NCBI GenBank assembly: GCA_038248985.1 | Contig: JBBRWV010000002.1 | Location: forward strand, 1 to 64,000 | Source of the DNA: JBBRWV01 sp038248985 | GTDB taxonomy: Bacteria; Planctomycetota; Phycisphaerae; WQYP01 | DNA: 64,000 nt | Reading direction: 5' to 3' | Shown here: piece by piece, positions 17,219-26,250 of the stretch | How the letters are laid out: each line of letters begins with the position of its first letter | Numbering within the stretch: the stretch's first letter is position 1 | Notes under the pieces: generated by a model | What the model was told of the DNA's origin: nothing | What the model saw: only the letters and a program-made list of their open reading frames with translations | The model's database searches: none | Translations under genes and position numbers: made by a program

Positions 17219-18085
17219 TCAGCGACTCGTTGCTTTGCCCACAAAGAATCCGACGCCCGCAAACAATGCCGAAAGTACCAGCAATACCACGCCAAAGATA
17301 ATGATCCGGGTGTTGTCCGCCGTAATCGGCTGCACCCAGCTCGGCATGAAGTTATTCAAACTCGCCGCCGCGAGGATGATGGTAACGCCCATGATCAGCA
17401 CCGCAGCCAGCGCCAGTCCGCCAAACGCGCCCGAAGACGCATCGGCTTCCTCAACCACTTCCGCAATCCCCAGCGGTGCCGATGCCATTGGAGCATTGCC
17501 CAGGTTTTCCAGCCCGGAAGGACCGGATGTTTCCGAAGACTGCCCCGTCTTTTCAAAAATGCCCGACCCCGAACCGCCGTCCGAGCCCTTGCCGTCGCCG
17601 CCCGGATAAATTTCATCCAGCAGCTCAGCCCCCAGTGAGGTGTCATCAGATTCCCGCGTCAGATCCAGCAAGCCCGAACCCGATCCCACGCCCTCCAGCG
17701 ACAGTTGATCGTCGATAGCCGATTGAATCTGTGTCTGTGCGGCCGCATCCGAAGGCTTCACATCGCCGGTATCAAATACGCTAACGCCCTGCCCCGTAAC
17801 CACTGTGTCTTCCTTGGCATTGGTGGTTCCCGTGCTGGAATCCGCCAGGGAAATAACATCGGAACCGCCCGAGGTCGGCAACGCCATCCCCGAGTCCGAA
17901 AGGCCAATCGTATCTGCGGAAGGTTTTCCACCCGAAAGCTTGTCGACCTGGTCCACTTTGAACATTACCCGCGCCCCGTCACGGAATTCACGCAGCTTGT
18001 TTTCGGTCACCAACGCCTTGAGACCATCGGCGGAAACGCCCAGCTTGTGCGCGGCTTCATCCGACGTGTAAAACATTTTTGCCAT
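17219..18085 (-). CDS. Helix-turn-helix domain protein with two C-terminal membrane segments
   Basis: A 288-residue protein. The N-terminal about 50 residues (YTSDEAAHKLGVSADGLKAL, then LREFRDGARVMFKVDQVDKL) form a MerR/excisionase-type winged helix. The middle (about 52-205) is acidic and low-complexity, rich in Ser, Gly, Asp and Thr. Two hydrophobic segments follow (about 223-246 and 262-283), ending in a basic tail. DNA-binding and membrane parts together suggest a tethered regulator or a chromosome-membrane link; similar proteins are common in Planctomycetes, with no known role. It ends at the bidirectional terminator and lies 109 bases downstream of gyrA's stop in the same direction. Confidence 0.82.
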   Translation of the reverse strand: MAKMFYTSDEAAHKLGVSADGLKALVTENKLREFRDGARVMFKVDQVDKLSGGKPSADTIGLSDSGMALPTSGGSDVISLADSSTGTTNAKEDTVVTGQGVSVFDTGDVKPSDAAAQTQIQSAIDDQLSLEGVGSGSGLLDLTRESDDTSLGAELLDEIYPGGDGKGSDGGSGSGIFEKTGQSSETSGPSGLENLGNAPMASAPLGIAEVVEEADASSGAFGGLALAAVLIMGVTIILAAASLNNFMPSWVQPITADNTRIIIFGVVLLVLSALFAGVGFFVGKATSR

Positions 18086-18194
18086 TCGGCACCTCGCTTA
18101 AGACCCTGCCATCAGACTTGTAAGAATGTTGTAACACCAGATTGCCGCGAAGTCTAGGGAATAGGCTCGCCTGAATATACCCAGCGGTCTATCC

Positions 18195-20843
18195 CTATTC
18201 CTTAACGGCTTCTGCCGGATCAGCCTCCTCAGGAACGACGCTGGCCACACTCACCAGTTTGTCACCATCATCCAGGCGAAGAAGTCGTACGCCCTGCGTG
18301 GCGCGGCCCATTTCGCGAAGCTCGCCCGTCACGCCAATACGCACAATCTGACCGTTCTTGGAAATCATCATGAGCTCATCGCCATCCCGCACGGGCTTGA
18401 CGCCGACCACGGGCCCATTGCGGTCGGTCGTCTTGATGTTGATGACGCCTTTTCCACCGCGATGCGTAAGCCGGTATTCCTCGATCTTCGTGCGTTTGCC
18501 GTACCCGTTTTCACACGCCACCAGCACGGTGACCTGGTTGTCGCCGGTTTCTTGCCCATGCGGGATGACAACCATGTCCACGACGGAATCGCCTTTGCCC
18601 AGTTCGATGCCTTTGACGCCGCCCGCCCCCCGGCCCATGTCCCGAACCTCCCCTTCTTCGAACCGCACGGCCAGCGCATTTTCCGTTTTCGTGCCGGAGG
18701 TGCATAGCATCAATTGATCCTTCCCGTTGGTCACCGTCACGCCAATGAGCGAGTCCTTGGGCTCCAGTCCAATGGCGATAATGCCGCGTTTCTGCGGATT
18801 TCCATAAGCCTTGAGCAGCGTCTTCTTGATGATGCCCTGGGCCGTGGCAAATACCAGGTGCTTGCCTTCATCCTCGAAGTCCCGCACCGCCAGAACCTGG
18901 GCCAGTTTTTCTTCCGGCAACATCTGCAGCAGGTTCGCCAGGGCCCGGCCCTTGCTCTGCCGCGGCAACTGCGGAATGTCGTACACCTTCTGCCAATAGC
19001 ACCGACCAAGGCTGGTGAAGAACATCAGATAATCTTTGGTGCTGGCGATAAAGAGCGTTTCAATGAAATCGCCTTCCTTGGCGTCGGCACCGATGATTCC
19101 ACGCCCGCCGCGCCCTTGTTTGCGATACGTGTCCAGCGGCATCCGCTTGATGTATCCCTCGTGTGAAATAGTGACGACAGCCTGTTCATCCGCAATCAGG
19201 TCTTCAATGTTGATATCGGTCGCATCGTTCGTGATCTGCGTGCGGCGATCATCTCCGTACTTGTCCTTCATCTCGATCGTGTCTTCCCGAATCACATCGA
19301 GAATCAGCTTGTTGTCGGCAAGAAGCAATTCGTACTCCTCGATTTCCTCGACCAGGCGATTGTATTCGTCCGTAAGTTTGTCGATCTCCAAGCCCACCAA
19401 ACGCTGCAGCTGCATGGTCAAAATCGCGTCGGCCTGGGCGCTCGAAAGATTCATCCCCCCGCTGCGTTTGGCTTCCTCGTCGATGCGCTTCTTGAACGCC
19501 TTGGGAATCGCGGCCTTCCACGTCAGCGCTTCGTCAATGGTGAATTTCTTCTTCATCAAGTTGATCTTGGCCGTCGGCACATCCGGCGAAATCTTGCGAT
19601 TTCGCAACAATTCGATGATGCCCATGATTTCAATCTTGCCGCCCTTGGCGTTCCCGCGGGATTCCTCGGTGTGAATGTCGGCCAAGGCGAGGATCAAACC
19701 TTCCAAAATATGCGCCCGTTGCCGTGCTTTCTTCAAGCGGAATTGCGTTCGGCGGCGAATGACTTCGAGACGGTGGTCGATGTAAAGCTGAACGATTTCC
19801 TTCAGCCCCAGCGTGCGCGGCTGGCGATTAACCAACGCAATGTTGATGATCGAAAACGTGTCCTGCAACTGCGTGTTCTTGTACAGCTGATTGATGACAA
19901 TGTCCGGATCCGCATCGCGCTTCAACTCAATAACAATGCGCACCGCATGCTCACGATCCGATTCATCGCGGACATCCGAAATGTCCTTGATCTTCTCTTC
20001 CTTGACGCAATCGGCGATCTGCTCCACCAGCGATTTCTTGATGACCTGGTAGGGAATCTCATCGATGACAACGGCCTCGCGACCACCCTTCATTTGTTCG
20101 GTGTGCAGCTTCCCCCGCACCGTAATTCGGCCGCGCCCGGAAGTGTAGCCATCCAGAATGCCCTGCCGCCCGCAAATAATCCCACCCGTCGGGAAGTCCG
20201 GCCCCTTGACGATCTTCATGAGATCCTTGGGCGCACACTCCGGCTCGTCGATCACTTTAACAATCGCATCACACACCTCTTTGAGATTGTGCGGCGGAAT
20301 GCTCGTCGCCATGCCCACCGCAATGCCTTGCGACCCATTCACCAGCAAATTCGGAAACTTGCCCGGCAGGACTGTCGGCTCTTCGCGTGTTTCGTCGTAG
20401 TTGGGAATAAAATCGACCGTGTCTTCCCGGATGTCTTCCATGAGTTCCATCGCGGGGGCGGCCATACGCGCTTCGGTATAACGCATCGCGGCCGGCGGAT
20501 CGCCGTCGAGCGAACCGAAGTTCCCCTGCCCGTCGACGAGTTTGTAGCGCAGCGCCCATTCCTGGGCCATGCGCACCAGCGTCGGATAGATGACCGCTTC
20601 ACCGTGCGGATGGTAGTTGCCCGACGTATCGCCGGCGATTTTGGCGCATTTACGATGCTTGGAACGCGGTCCCAGTTGCAGATCGTGCATGGCCACAAGA
20701 ATGCGTCGTTGCGAGGGCTTAAGCCCGTCGCGCACGTCCGGCAAGGCCCGGTCCATGATCGTCGACATCGCATACGTCAGGTAACTTTCCTGGAGTTCGT
20801 GCTCAATCTGGAGGTCGGTAATGCGTGCATCCTGGTCTGACAT
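18195..20843 (-). CDS. gyrA: DNA gyrase subunit A
   Basis: An 882-residue type IIA topoisomerase subunit that breaks and rejoins DNA during supercoiling with GyrB. The active-site Arg121-Tyr122 sits in [10 protein letters not shown], with the same numbering as E. coli. The quinolone region reads [11 protein letters not shown]: Glu82, Ala83 and Pro87 replace Asp82, Ser83 and Asp87. The C-terminal wrapping domain carries a GyrA-box variant (QGRGGRG, near 571-577), which marks it as gyrase rather than ParC, where the box is lost. Length fits the family (875 in E. coli). gyrB is not adjacent; the upstream gene is a divergent rhamnosidase. Confidence 0.95.
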   Translation of the reverse strand: MSDQDARITDLQIEHELQESYLTYAMSTIMDRALPDVRDGLKPSQRRILVAMHDLQLGPRSKHRKCAKIAGDTSGNYHPHGEAVIYPTLVRMAQEWALRYKLVDGQGNFGSLDGDPPAAMRYTEARMAAPAMELMEDIREDTVDFIPNYDETREEPTVLPGKFPNLLVNGSQGIAVGMATSIPPHNLKEVCDAIVKVIDEPECAPKDLMKIVKGPDFPTGGIICGRQGILDGYTSGRGRITVRGKLHTEQMKGGREAVVIDEIPYQVIKKSLVEQIADCVKEEKIKDISDVRDESDREHAVRIVIELKRDADPDIVINQLYKNTQLQDTFSIINIALVNRQPRTLGLKEIVQLYIDHRLEVIRRRTQFRLKKARQRAHILEGLILALADIHTEESRGNAKGGKIEIMGIIELLRNRKISPDVPTAKINLMKKKFTIDEALTWKAAIPKAFKKRIDEEAKRSGGMNLSSAQADAILTMQLQRLVGLEIDKLTDEYNRLVEEIEEYELLLADNKLILDVIREDTIEMKDKYGDDRRTQITNDATDINIEDLIADEQAVVTISHEGYIKRMPLDTYRKQGRGGRGIIGADAKEGDFIETLFIASTKDYLMFFTSLGRCYWQKVYDIPQLPRQSKGRALANLLQMLPEEKLAQVLAVRDFEDEGKHLVFATAQGIIKKTLLKAYGNPQKRGIIAIGLEPKDSLIGVTVTNGKDQLMLCTSGTKTENALAVRFEEGEVRDMGRGAGGVKGIELGKGDSVVDMVVIPHGQETGDNQVTVLVACENGYGKRTKIEEYRLTHRGGKGVINIKTTDRNGPVVGVKPVRDGDELMMISKNGQIVRIGVTGELREMGRATQGVRLLRLDDGDKLVSVASVVPEEADPAEAVKE

Positions 20844-21095
20844 TTTTCACCTGATTTGAGAAGTTATTGGCTCGCTTCCGATGGGCCGCAGGAGGGGGCG
20901 CTTCCGTAGCGCGAAAGTCCTCCATGACGTGGCTGTATTCTAAGCGATAACCCCGCCTTTGGCGAGAGCAAGACCTACAAGAATTGGGCGCAATTTCCCG
21001 CCCACGTACTTTTGTTTTTGGCCCGAATGGATATCCTTTTGGGTCTTGTTACTGGTCCCAGACAATCCCTGAAAGTCTTTACGAGGTAAGCGGCA

Positions 21096-23807
21096 ATGGC
21101 GGAAGTGCAAGCGGAATTAGCGAAGGCACCTGTTGGTTTGCGTTGCGAATATGCCAAAAATCCGCTCGGCATCGGCGAATCTCTGCCGCGCTTTTCCTGG
21201 AAAATCAACGACGACCGGCGCGGTGCCAAGCAGACGGCATACCGCCTGACCGTGGGAACCAAACCCGGTGAAACGGATGTGTGGGACTCCGGCGAAGTGG
21301 CCAGCCACCAGTCCACACAGGTAGTGTTTGCCGGTACAAAACTCAAAAGCCGCGGCCGCTATTTCTGGCAGGTGCGCTACCGCGACCAAGCAGGCGTGGC
21401 TTCCACCTGGAGCGATACCGCCTTTTTTGAAATGGGCATCCTGAAAACCAGCGAGTGGCGCGGCCAGTGGGTCAGCGTCCCCTTACCTTTTGACAAAAAT
21501 GTGAGCGGCCCCTCAAAATACCTACGCCGCAATTTCGTGTCGCGCCGTCCGGTGAAAGGTGCCCGTCTCTACATCACGGCGCGCGGCGTATTTGTGCCAC
21601 TGCTCAATGGCAAACGCGTGGGCAACGACATCTTCTTGCCGGGTTGGAGCGATTTTCGCAAGCGTATTCGCTACCAGACGTACGATGTCACGGATTTGGT
21701 CGTCTCGGGCCGCAACACGTTGGGCGTCATGGTGGGTGATGGGTGGCACACGGGCAAAGTGGCGTGGAATCCGCGTGGTCTATACGGCGAAAACACTGCA
21801 GCCTTGGCGGAACTCCATATCGAGTATGCCGACGGATCCTACGAAGTCATCCGCTCCGACGCCGATTGGAAAGGATCGACCGAAGGGCCAATCCGAACGA
21901 ACGATTTCCTCGATGGCGAAACCTACGACGCCCGCAAGGAATGGAGTTCCACCGGAACCCCCGCAGCTTGGGCGACGGCAGATTTTGACGACGCCGCCTG
22001 GCAACCGGTGCGCGTCGAGGCCCATGACAAGGTCCCGCTGGAAGCCTACGTGGGCCCCCCAATTCGTCGCCAGGAGACGCTCACCCCCAAAGAAGCGTGG
22101 CGCACCACCGATGGCAAATGGATATTCGATCTGGGGCAAAACATGGTCGGTTGGGCGAAACTGAAGGTCAAAGGCCAGCCCGGCCAGCAAATCACGTTGC
22201 GCTTCGCCGAGATGCTGAATCCCGACCGGACCATCTACACCACCAACCTGCGTGGCGCGAAAGTGACCGACGCCTATATCTGCAAGGGCGAGGGCGTGGA
22301 AGAATGGGAGCCCACCTTCACATTTCATGGTTTCCGCTTCGTGGAGGTCGCAGGATTGCTCCCTGGGCAAACGCCGGATTTGAGCACCGTCACCGGCATG
22401 GTGATCAATACCGATACACCCGCCGCAGGATCGTGGAAAAGCAGCCACGAGAAGCTGAATCAACTGATGCACAACATCGTGTGGGGCCAAAAGGGCAACT
22501 ACATGGAAATACCGACGGACTGCCCGCAACGCGATGAGCGCCTCGGCTGGACCGGCGATGCCCAGGTCTTCATCCGCACCGCCTCCTACAACGCCGATGT
22601 CGCCGCATTCTTCACCCGCTGGCTCGTCGAATTGGACGATTCCCGCAATGACGAGGGAACCTACCAGGATGTCGCACCCATGCCGCCAGGTGCCAAAATG
22701 CTCTCCGGCATCGCCGCGTGGGCCGACGCCGGAATCATCTGCCCCTGGACCATCTACCGCGTCTACGGCGATGTGCGAATTCTTGAGCGCCATTACGATG
22801 CGATGAAGGGTTTCGTGGCCTACATGCTGAAAAAATGGCCCAACCTCCTGCGCCATGCCGGAGAATGGACCTATGGCGATTGGCTGTCCATCGACAGTTG
22901 GACGCCCCGCGAATTGATCGGGACGGCCTTCTTCGCCCACAGCGTGTCCCTGATGGCTAAAATCGCGGCAATTGTGGGCAAGGAACGCGACGCGGCCAAG
23001 CACCAGCGCCTCTTTGAAAAAATCCGTAAGGCCTTCAACAAAGAATTCGTCACCCCCGGCGGGTACCTCGCCGGCGATTCGCAAACCGCTTACGTGCTCG
23101 CCCTGCGCTTTGGGTTGCTGGATGAAGAAAAAGCCCAGATCGCAGCGAAAAAATTAGCCCACGACGTATCCATGCGCAAGGTGCTCACCACCGGCTTTGT
23201 GGGCGTAAACCTCCTGCTGCCCACCCTGTCCCAAATTGGCCGCGATGACTTGGCCTGCAAACTGTTGATCAACGAAAAATATCCCAGCTGGTTGTATTCA
23301 GTCAATCACGGCGCCACCACCATCTGGGAACGCTGGGACGGCTGGACCGAAGAAAAGGGTTTCCAGACGCCCACCATGAACTCCTTCAACCACTACGCCT
23401 ATGGCAGTTGCGGCGAATGGATGTATTCGGCCGTGGCTGGCATCGATTTGGATGAAAAAGTCCCCGGCTTCAAGCACCTTCGAATAGAACCGCGGATTGT
23501 CACCGCGCTGGGCGTGGGTTTGACCCGCTGCGAGGCGGATTTTGCGACCGCCCAAGGCCAGGTGAAGTCCGCCTGGTCGTGGGAAGGCGGAATCGCCACC
23601 CTCGAAGTCGTCATTCCCGCCAATGCCTCCGCCACGATGGTGCTCCCCGGCATCGAAAATGTGACCGAAAATGGCCAGCCTTTGGCCGATGCCACCGGCA
23701 TCTCCAACCTTCGCCTGAATCAGGGCAAGACCCTGTGCGAACTCGCCGCAGGAAGCTACCGGTTTTCCCTGCCCCTGTCGGCACCGGAGGTCAGCCCAGC
23801 CATTTAA
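21096..23807 (+). CDS. GH78 alpha-L-rhamnosidase
   Basis: A 903-residue glycosidase that removes terminal alpha-L-rhamnose by inversion. An N-terminal fibronectin-like part (about 10-115) is followed by beta-sandwich domains, the (alpha/alpha)6 catalytic barrel (about 440-790) and a C-terminal beta domain with RIEPRIVTALG. The catalytic signature DCPQRDERLGWTGDAQ lies near 475-490, and the later GATTIWERWDGW matches the second conserved block. There is no signal peptide, so it would work on imported oligosaccharides. ACGAGGT is upstream of the ATG. Stand-alone gene, divergent from gyrA across 252 bases that hold no other visible gene. Confidence 0.93.
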   Translation: MAEVQAELAKAPVGLRCEYAKNPLGIGESLPRFSWKINDDRRGAKQTAYRLTVGTKPGETDVWDSGEVASHQSTQVVFAGTKLKSRGRYFWQVRYRDQAGVASTWSDTAFFEMGILKTSEWRGQWVSVPLPFDKNVSGPSKYLRRNFVSRRPVKGARLYITARGVFVPLLNGKRVGNDIFLPGWSDFRKRIRYQTYDVTDLVVSGRNTLGVMVGDGWHTGKVAWNPRGLYGENTAALAELHIEYADGSYEVIRSDADWKGSTEGPIRTNDFLDGETYDARKEWSSTGTPAAWATADFDDAAWQPVRVEAHDKVPLEAYVGPPIRRQETLTPKEAWRTTDGKWIFDLGQNMVGWAKLKVKGQPGQQITLRFAEMLNPDRTIYTTNLRGAKVTDAYICKGEGVEEWEPTFTFHGFRFVEVAGLLPGQTPDLSTVTGMVINTDTPAAGSWKSSHEKLNQLMHNIVWGQKGNYMEIPTDCPQRDERLGWTGDAQVFIRTASYNADVAAFFTRWLVELDDSRNDEGTYQDVAPMPPGAKMLSGIAAWADAGIICPWTIYRVYGDVRILERHYDAMKGFVAYMLKKWPNLLRHAGEWTYGDWLSIDSWTPRELIGTAFFAHSVSLMAKIAAIVGKERDAAKHQRLFEKIRKAFNKEFVTPGGYLAGDSQTAYVLALRFGLLDEEKAQIAAKKLAHDVSMRKVLTTGFVGVNLLLPTLSQIGRDDLACKLLINEKYPSWLYSVNHGATTIWERWDGWTEEKGFQTPTMNSFNHYAYGSCGEWMYSAVAGIDLDEKVPGFKHLRIEPRIVTALGVGLTRCEADFATAQGQVKSAWSWEGGIATLEVVIPANASATMVLPGIENVTENGQPLADATGISNLRLNQGKTLCELAAGSYRFSLPLSAPEVSPAI

Positions 23808-23870
23808 TCGCCCCAACACCCGCGATTCTCCCAAAAACTGACCTGTGAGTCTTTTTTACTGCTTTTTTTC

Positions 23871-23899
23871 TTGACGAACCACGGTCTTGGAGGTTAATT
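23871..23899 (+). promoter_or_regulatory. Candidate sigma-70 promoter of the PilM-secretin cluster
   Basis: TTGACG and TTAATT at a 17-base spacing. The -35 is one base from consensus, the -10 two bases from it. Confidence 0.42.
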
Positions 23900-23958
23900 A
23901 GAAGTGGCAGATCCTGTGGTCATGGCAGGCCATAGGAATTGCTGATATCCCAAAATTT

Positions 23959-23975
23959 CATGCCGTGGCGGCATG
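23959..23975. repeat. Tight inverted repeat (hairpin) in leader
   Basis: CATGCCG, loop TGG, CGGCATG: a perfect 7-base stem on a 3-base loop, without a following T run, so not a typical terminator. It lies inside the long leader before the PilM-like gene. Confidence 0.45.
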
Positions 23976-24077
23976 CGGTGGCCGGAATGCCCAAGTAGTT
24001 CTCCGCTCGCAGTGTCTTTTTCATTTTCTTATCCTGTGTACGCGGTATTACTCCTTGGATCTCTGCCCGCCAGCAAC

Positions 24078-24102
24078 ATGGCACCGGTTTCCAGCCGGTA
24101 AC
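24078..24102. repeat. REP-like palindrome
   Basis: ACCGG (24083-24087) and CCGGT (24095-24099) flank TTTCCAG. Palindromes with a TTTCCAGCC core are widely scattered in planctomycete and related genomes and give rise to spurious GWKPVP peptides, as in the antisense frame here. A single copy cannot prove a family. Confidence 0.35.
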
Positions 24103-24209
24103 TCGTTGCGCCAATTCAACAACTTTTCAAATACAGGTTGCCAGACGGGGAATCTCGGTTTACGCTCCCCCTTCGCAAGTCCAGGCGGATAGCCTCCGGA
24201 GGTATGTAT

Positions 24210-26192
24210 ATGGCGGGCTCACAAGTTGCATGGGGTCTTGATGTTGGCATCACGAGCCTCAAGGCCATCAAACTGCGGCGCGATGGCGATCGCGTGGCCG
24301 TGGAAGCCTTTGATGTCATCGAGCATGACAAATTCCTCAGTGAGCCGGACCTCGATAAAGACGAAGTCATTCGTCGCACCCTCCAAAAATTCCTGGAACG
24401 CAACCCCCTCAAACGCGACACCGTCTACGTCGGCGTACCCGGCGCCACCACCTTTGCCCGCTTCGTAAAGCTGCCCCCCGTACAGCCCAACCGCATCCCG
24501 GAAATCGTCCGCTTCGAAGCCATCCAGCAAATTCCCTTCCCCCTCGACCAGGTCAACTGGGACTATCAAACCTTCCAGGCCCCCGACTCCCCCGATGTCG
24601 AAGTCGGCATCTTCGCCATGAAAAAAGACCTCGTCGCCCAGGTCATGGGTAACTTCCAAGCCAACCAAATGACCATCAGCGGCGTCCAGATGTCCCCCCT
24701 GGCCGTCTACAACGCCGTCATCTATGACGGCCTCACCGAAGACAAGGGCACCGTCATCCTCGACATCGGGGCCGAACATACCGACCTGATCGTGGCCGAC
24801 CAAGGCCGACTCTGGATTCGCACCATCAACATTGGCGGCAACAACTTCACCGACGCCCTCGCCAAGAGCTTCAAGCAGCCCTTTGTCCGGGCCGAACAGC
24901 TAAAACGCAGCGCCGCAACCAGCAAATACGCCAAGCAGATATTCCAGGCCATGCGCCCCGTATTCGCCGATCTGGTCGCGGAAATCCAACGCTCCATCGG
25001 ACACTACAACAGCAGCCACCGCGACAGCCGCCTCGAACGAATTCTCGGTATGGGCAATCCGTTCAAACTGCCCAATCTGCAAAAATATTTGCAGCAGGAA
25101 TTGAAACTCGATGTCGTACGTCTGGAAGGCTTCAAACGTGCCAACACCGACGGCCGCCTCGCCGCCGGCCTGAGCGAAAACGTTCTCTCCTTAACCACCG
25201 CTTACGGGCTGGCACTCCAAGGCCTCGAACTGGCCGCCATTGATACCAGCCTCCTACCCGTGGAAATCGCCCGCCAAATGGTATGGCGAAAAAAACGCAT
25301 CTGGTTCGCTGGTGCGGCCGCTGCCGTCCTCATCGGAACCGCTTCTCTCGGCGTCCGCGCCTGGTGGGATGACGCGGCCTGGACCGAAGCCGAAACCGCA
25401 CGCCGCGCTAACAATGGCCGGGTTCAACAGGCCTTGACGCTCACCAACGCCCTGAAACGCCAAACCGTGACTTTTGACAGTGACCGCGCCGCCGTCGATA
25501 GCTACATGAAGTTGGCAGGACACCGCAAGGTGTGGCCACAAGTGCTCGGCGACATCCACGGCTCGTTGCCCCAGCACGACGCCAAAAAAATCGCCGCAGA
25601 TCCGACGCGCTTAATTGCGCTACAGTCGATTAGTTCGGAATATTCCGATCAACTCTCGCGGGTCGTCTTTAGTGGAACCTCGACCGGCGGTGCGAATACC
25701 CGCGAAGAGGCGGCTCCCGTCGCGGGGCCATCGGACAAAGGCTTTGCGATCGTCATTTCTGGCTATACACCCAACCAGTCCGGTCTGGATCTCCTGCGGG
25801 AATACAAGAATCAACTCGAGCAACGGGCCAATGAAAAACTAACTATGCAAGCAACTGATAAACAGATTGTTCCCGCAAAACCCTACTATATCGGTGACAA
25901 CAGCCTGAAATTCAAATTCATGCCCTTCGGCGGATCCAAAGATTCCGCCGGCGGCAGCGGACCGCGCGGCATCTGGGGCATGGGTCAGCGCGGGCCATTC
26001 TGGAGCGTCTTTGTTCCCGATATGCAGGGCGTTGTTCCCATGACCGTATTGCCCGGAACTCTCGACATGCGCCCCGTCGAGGCGGAACAGCCCGTCGACG
26101 CCATGTTTGAATTACCGCTCAAGCAAAAGCCCCCCCGTCTACTGATCGGCAGTTATATGTTCGAAATGTCCTTCAAGATTTACGTGCGCTAA
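24210..26192 (+). CDS. PilM-like ATPase with transmembrane PilN-like extension
   Basis: A 660-residue protein. Residues 1 to about 355 match PilM/FtsA actin-like proteins of type IV pili: VAWGLDVGITSLKAIKL at the start, the PilM-typical VKLPPV and AIQQIPFPLDQVNWDY in the middle, and VILDIGAEHTDLIV as phosphate-binding motif. A membrane helix (about 364-386) and a further 270 mostly extracytoplasmic residues follow, as if a PilN-like partner were fused on. Start 24210 has GGAGG (24198-24202) at 7 bases; the ATG at 24204 would have one base and earlier starts none. First gene of a four-gene run ending in a secretin, arranged as in the Akkermansia Amuc_1101-to-1098 locus read in its transcriptional order. 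Confidence 0.82.
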   Translation: MAGSQVAWGLDVGITSLKAIKLRRDGDRVAVEAFDVIEHDKFLSEPDLDKDEVIRRTLQKFLERNPLKRDTVYVGVPGATTFARFVKLPPVQPNRIPEIVRFEAIQQIPFPLDQVNWDYQTFQAPDSPDVEVGIFAMKKDLVAQVMGNFQANQMTISGVQMSPLAVYNAVIYDGLTEDKGTVILDIGAEHTDLIVADQGRLWIRTINIGGNNFTDALAKSFKQPFVRAEQLKRSAATSKYAKQIFQAMRPVFADLVAEIQRSIGHYNSSHRDSRLERILGMGNPFKLPNLQKYLQQELKLDVVRLEGFKRANTDGRLAAGLSENVLSLTTAYGLALQGLELAAIDTSLLPVEIARQMVWRKKRIWFAGAAAAVLIGTASLGVRAWWDDAAWTEAETARRANNGRVQQALTLTNALKRQTVTFDSDRAAVDSYMKLAGHRKVWPQVLGDIHGSLPQHDAKKIAADPTRLIALQSISSEYSDQLSRVVFSGTSTGGANTREEAAPVAGPSDKGFAIVISGYTPNQSGLDLLREYKNQLEQRANEKLTMQATDKQIVPAKPYYIGDNSLKFKFMPFGGSKDSAGGSGPRGIWGMGQRGPFWSVFVPDMQGVVPMTVLPGTLDMRPVEAEQPVDAMFELPLKQKPPRLLIGSYMFEMSFKIYVR

Positions 26193-26250
26193 TTGCTGTG
26201 AAGTGTAACCCACAGGGGTCTACCCACCCCTTAACGCCCCGGAGGCGACC

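Larger units (their letters stand above)
23808..24209 (+). promoter_or_regulatory. 402-base leader region before the pilus-like cluster
   Basis: A gap without a credible gene. It begins with a T-rich tract (23851-23870) that could end the rhamnosidase transcript, then a promoter candidate (TTGACG at 23871-23876, 17 bases, TTAATT at 23894-23899). About 310 bases separate that promoter from the PilM-like start, so a long 5-prime leader is implied. It contains a hairpin at 23959-23975 and a REP-like palindrome at 24078-24102. A 64-codon minus frame at 23920-24114 appears to be only a translation of these repeats. Confidence 0.4.

Noticed and set aside
23920..24114. 64-codon minus frame containing GWKPVP
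   Set aside because: Translation of a REP-like palindrome; peptides of this kind are a known annotation artefact.
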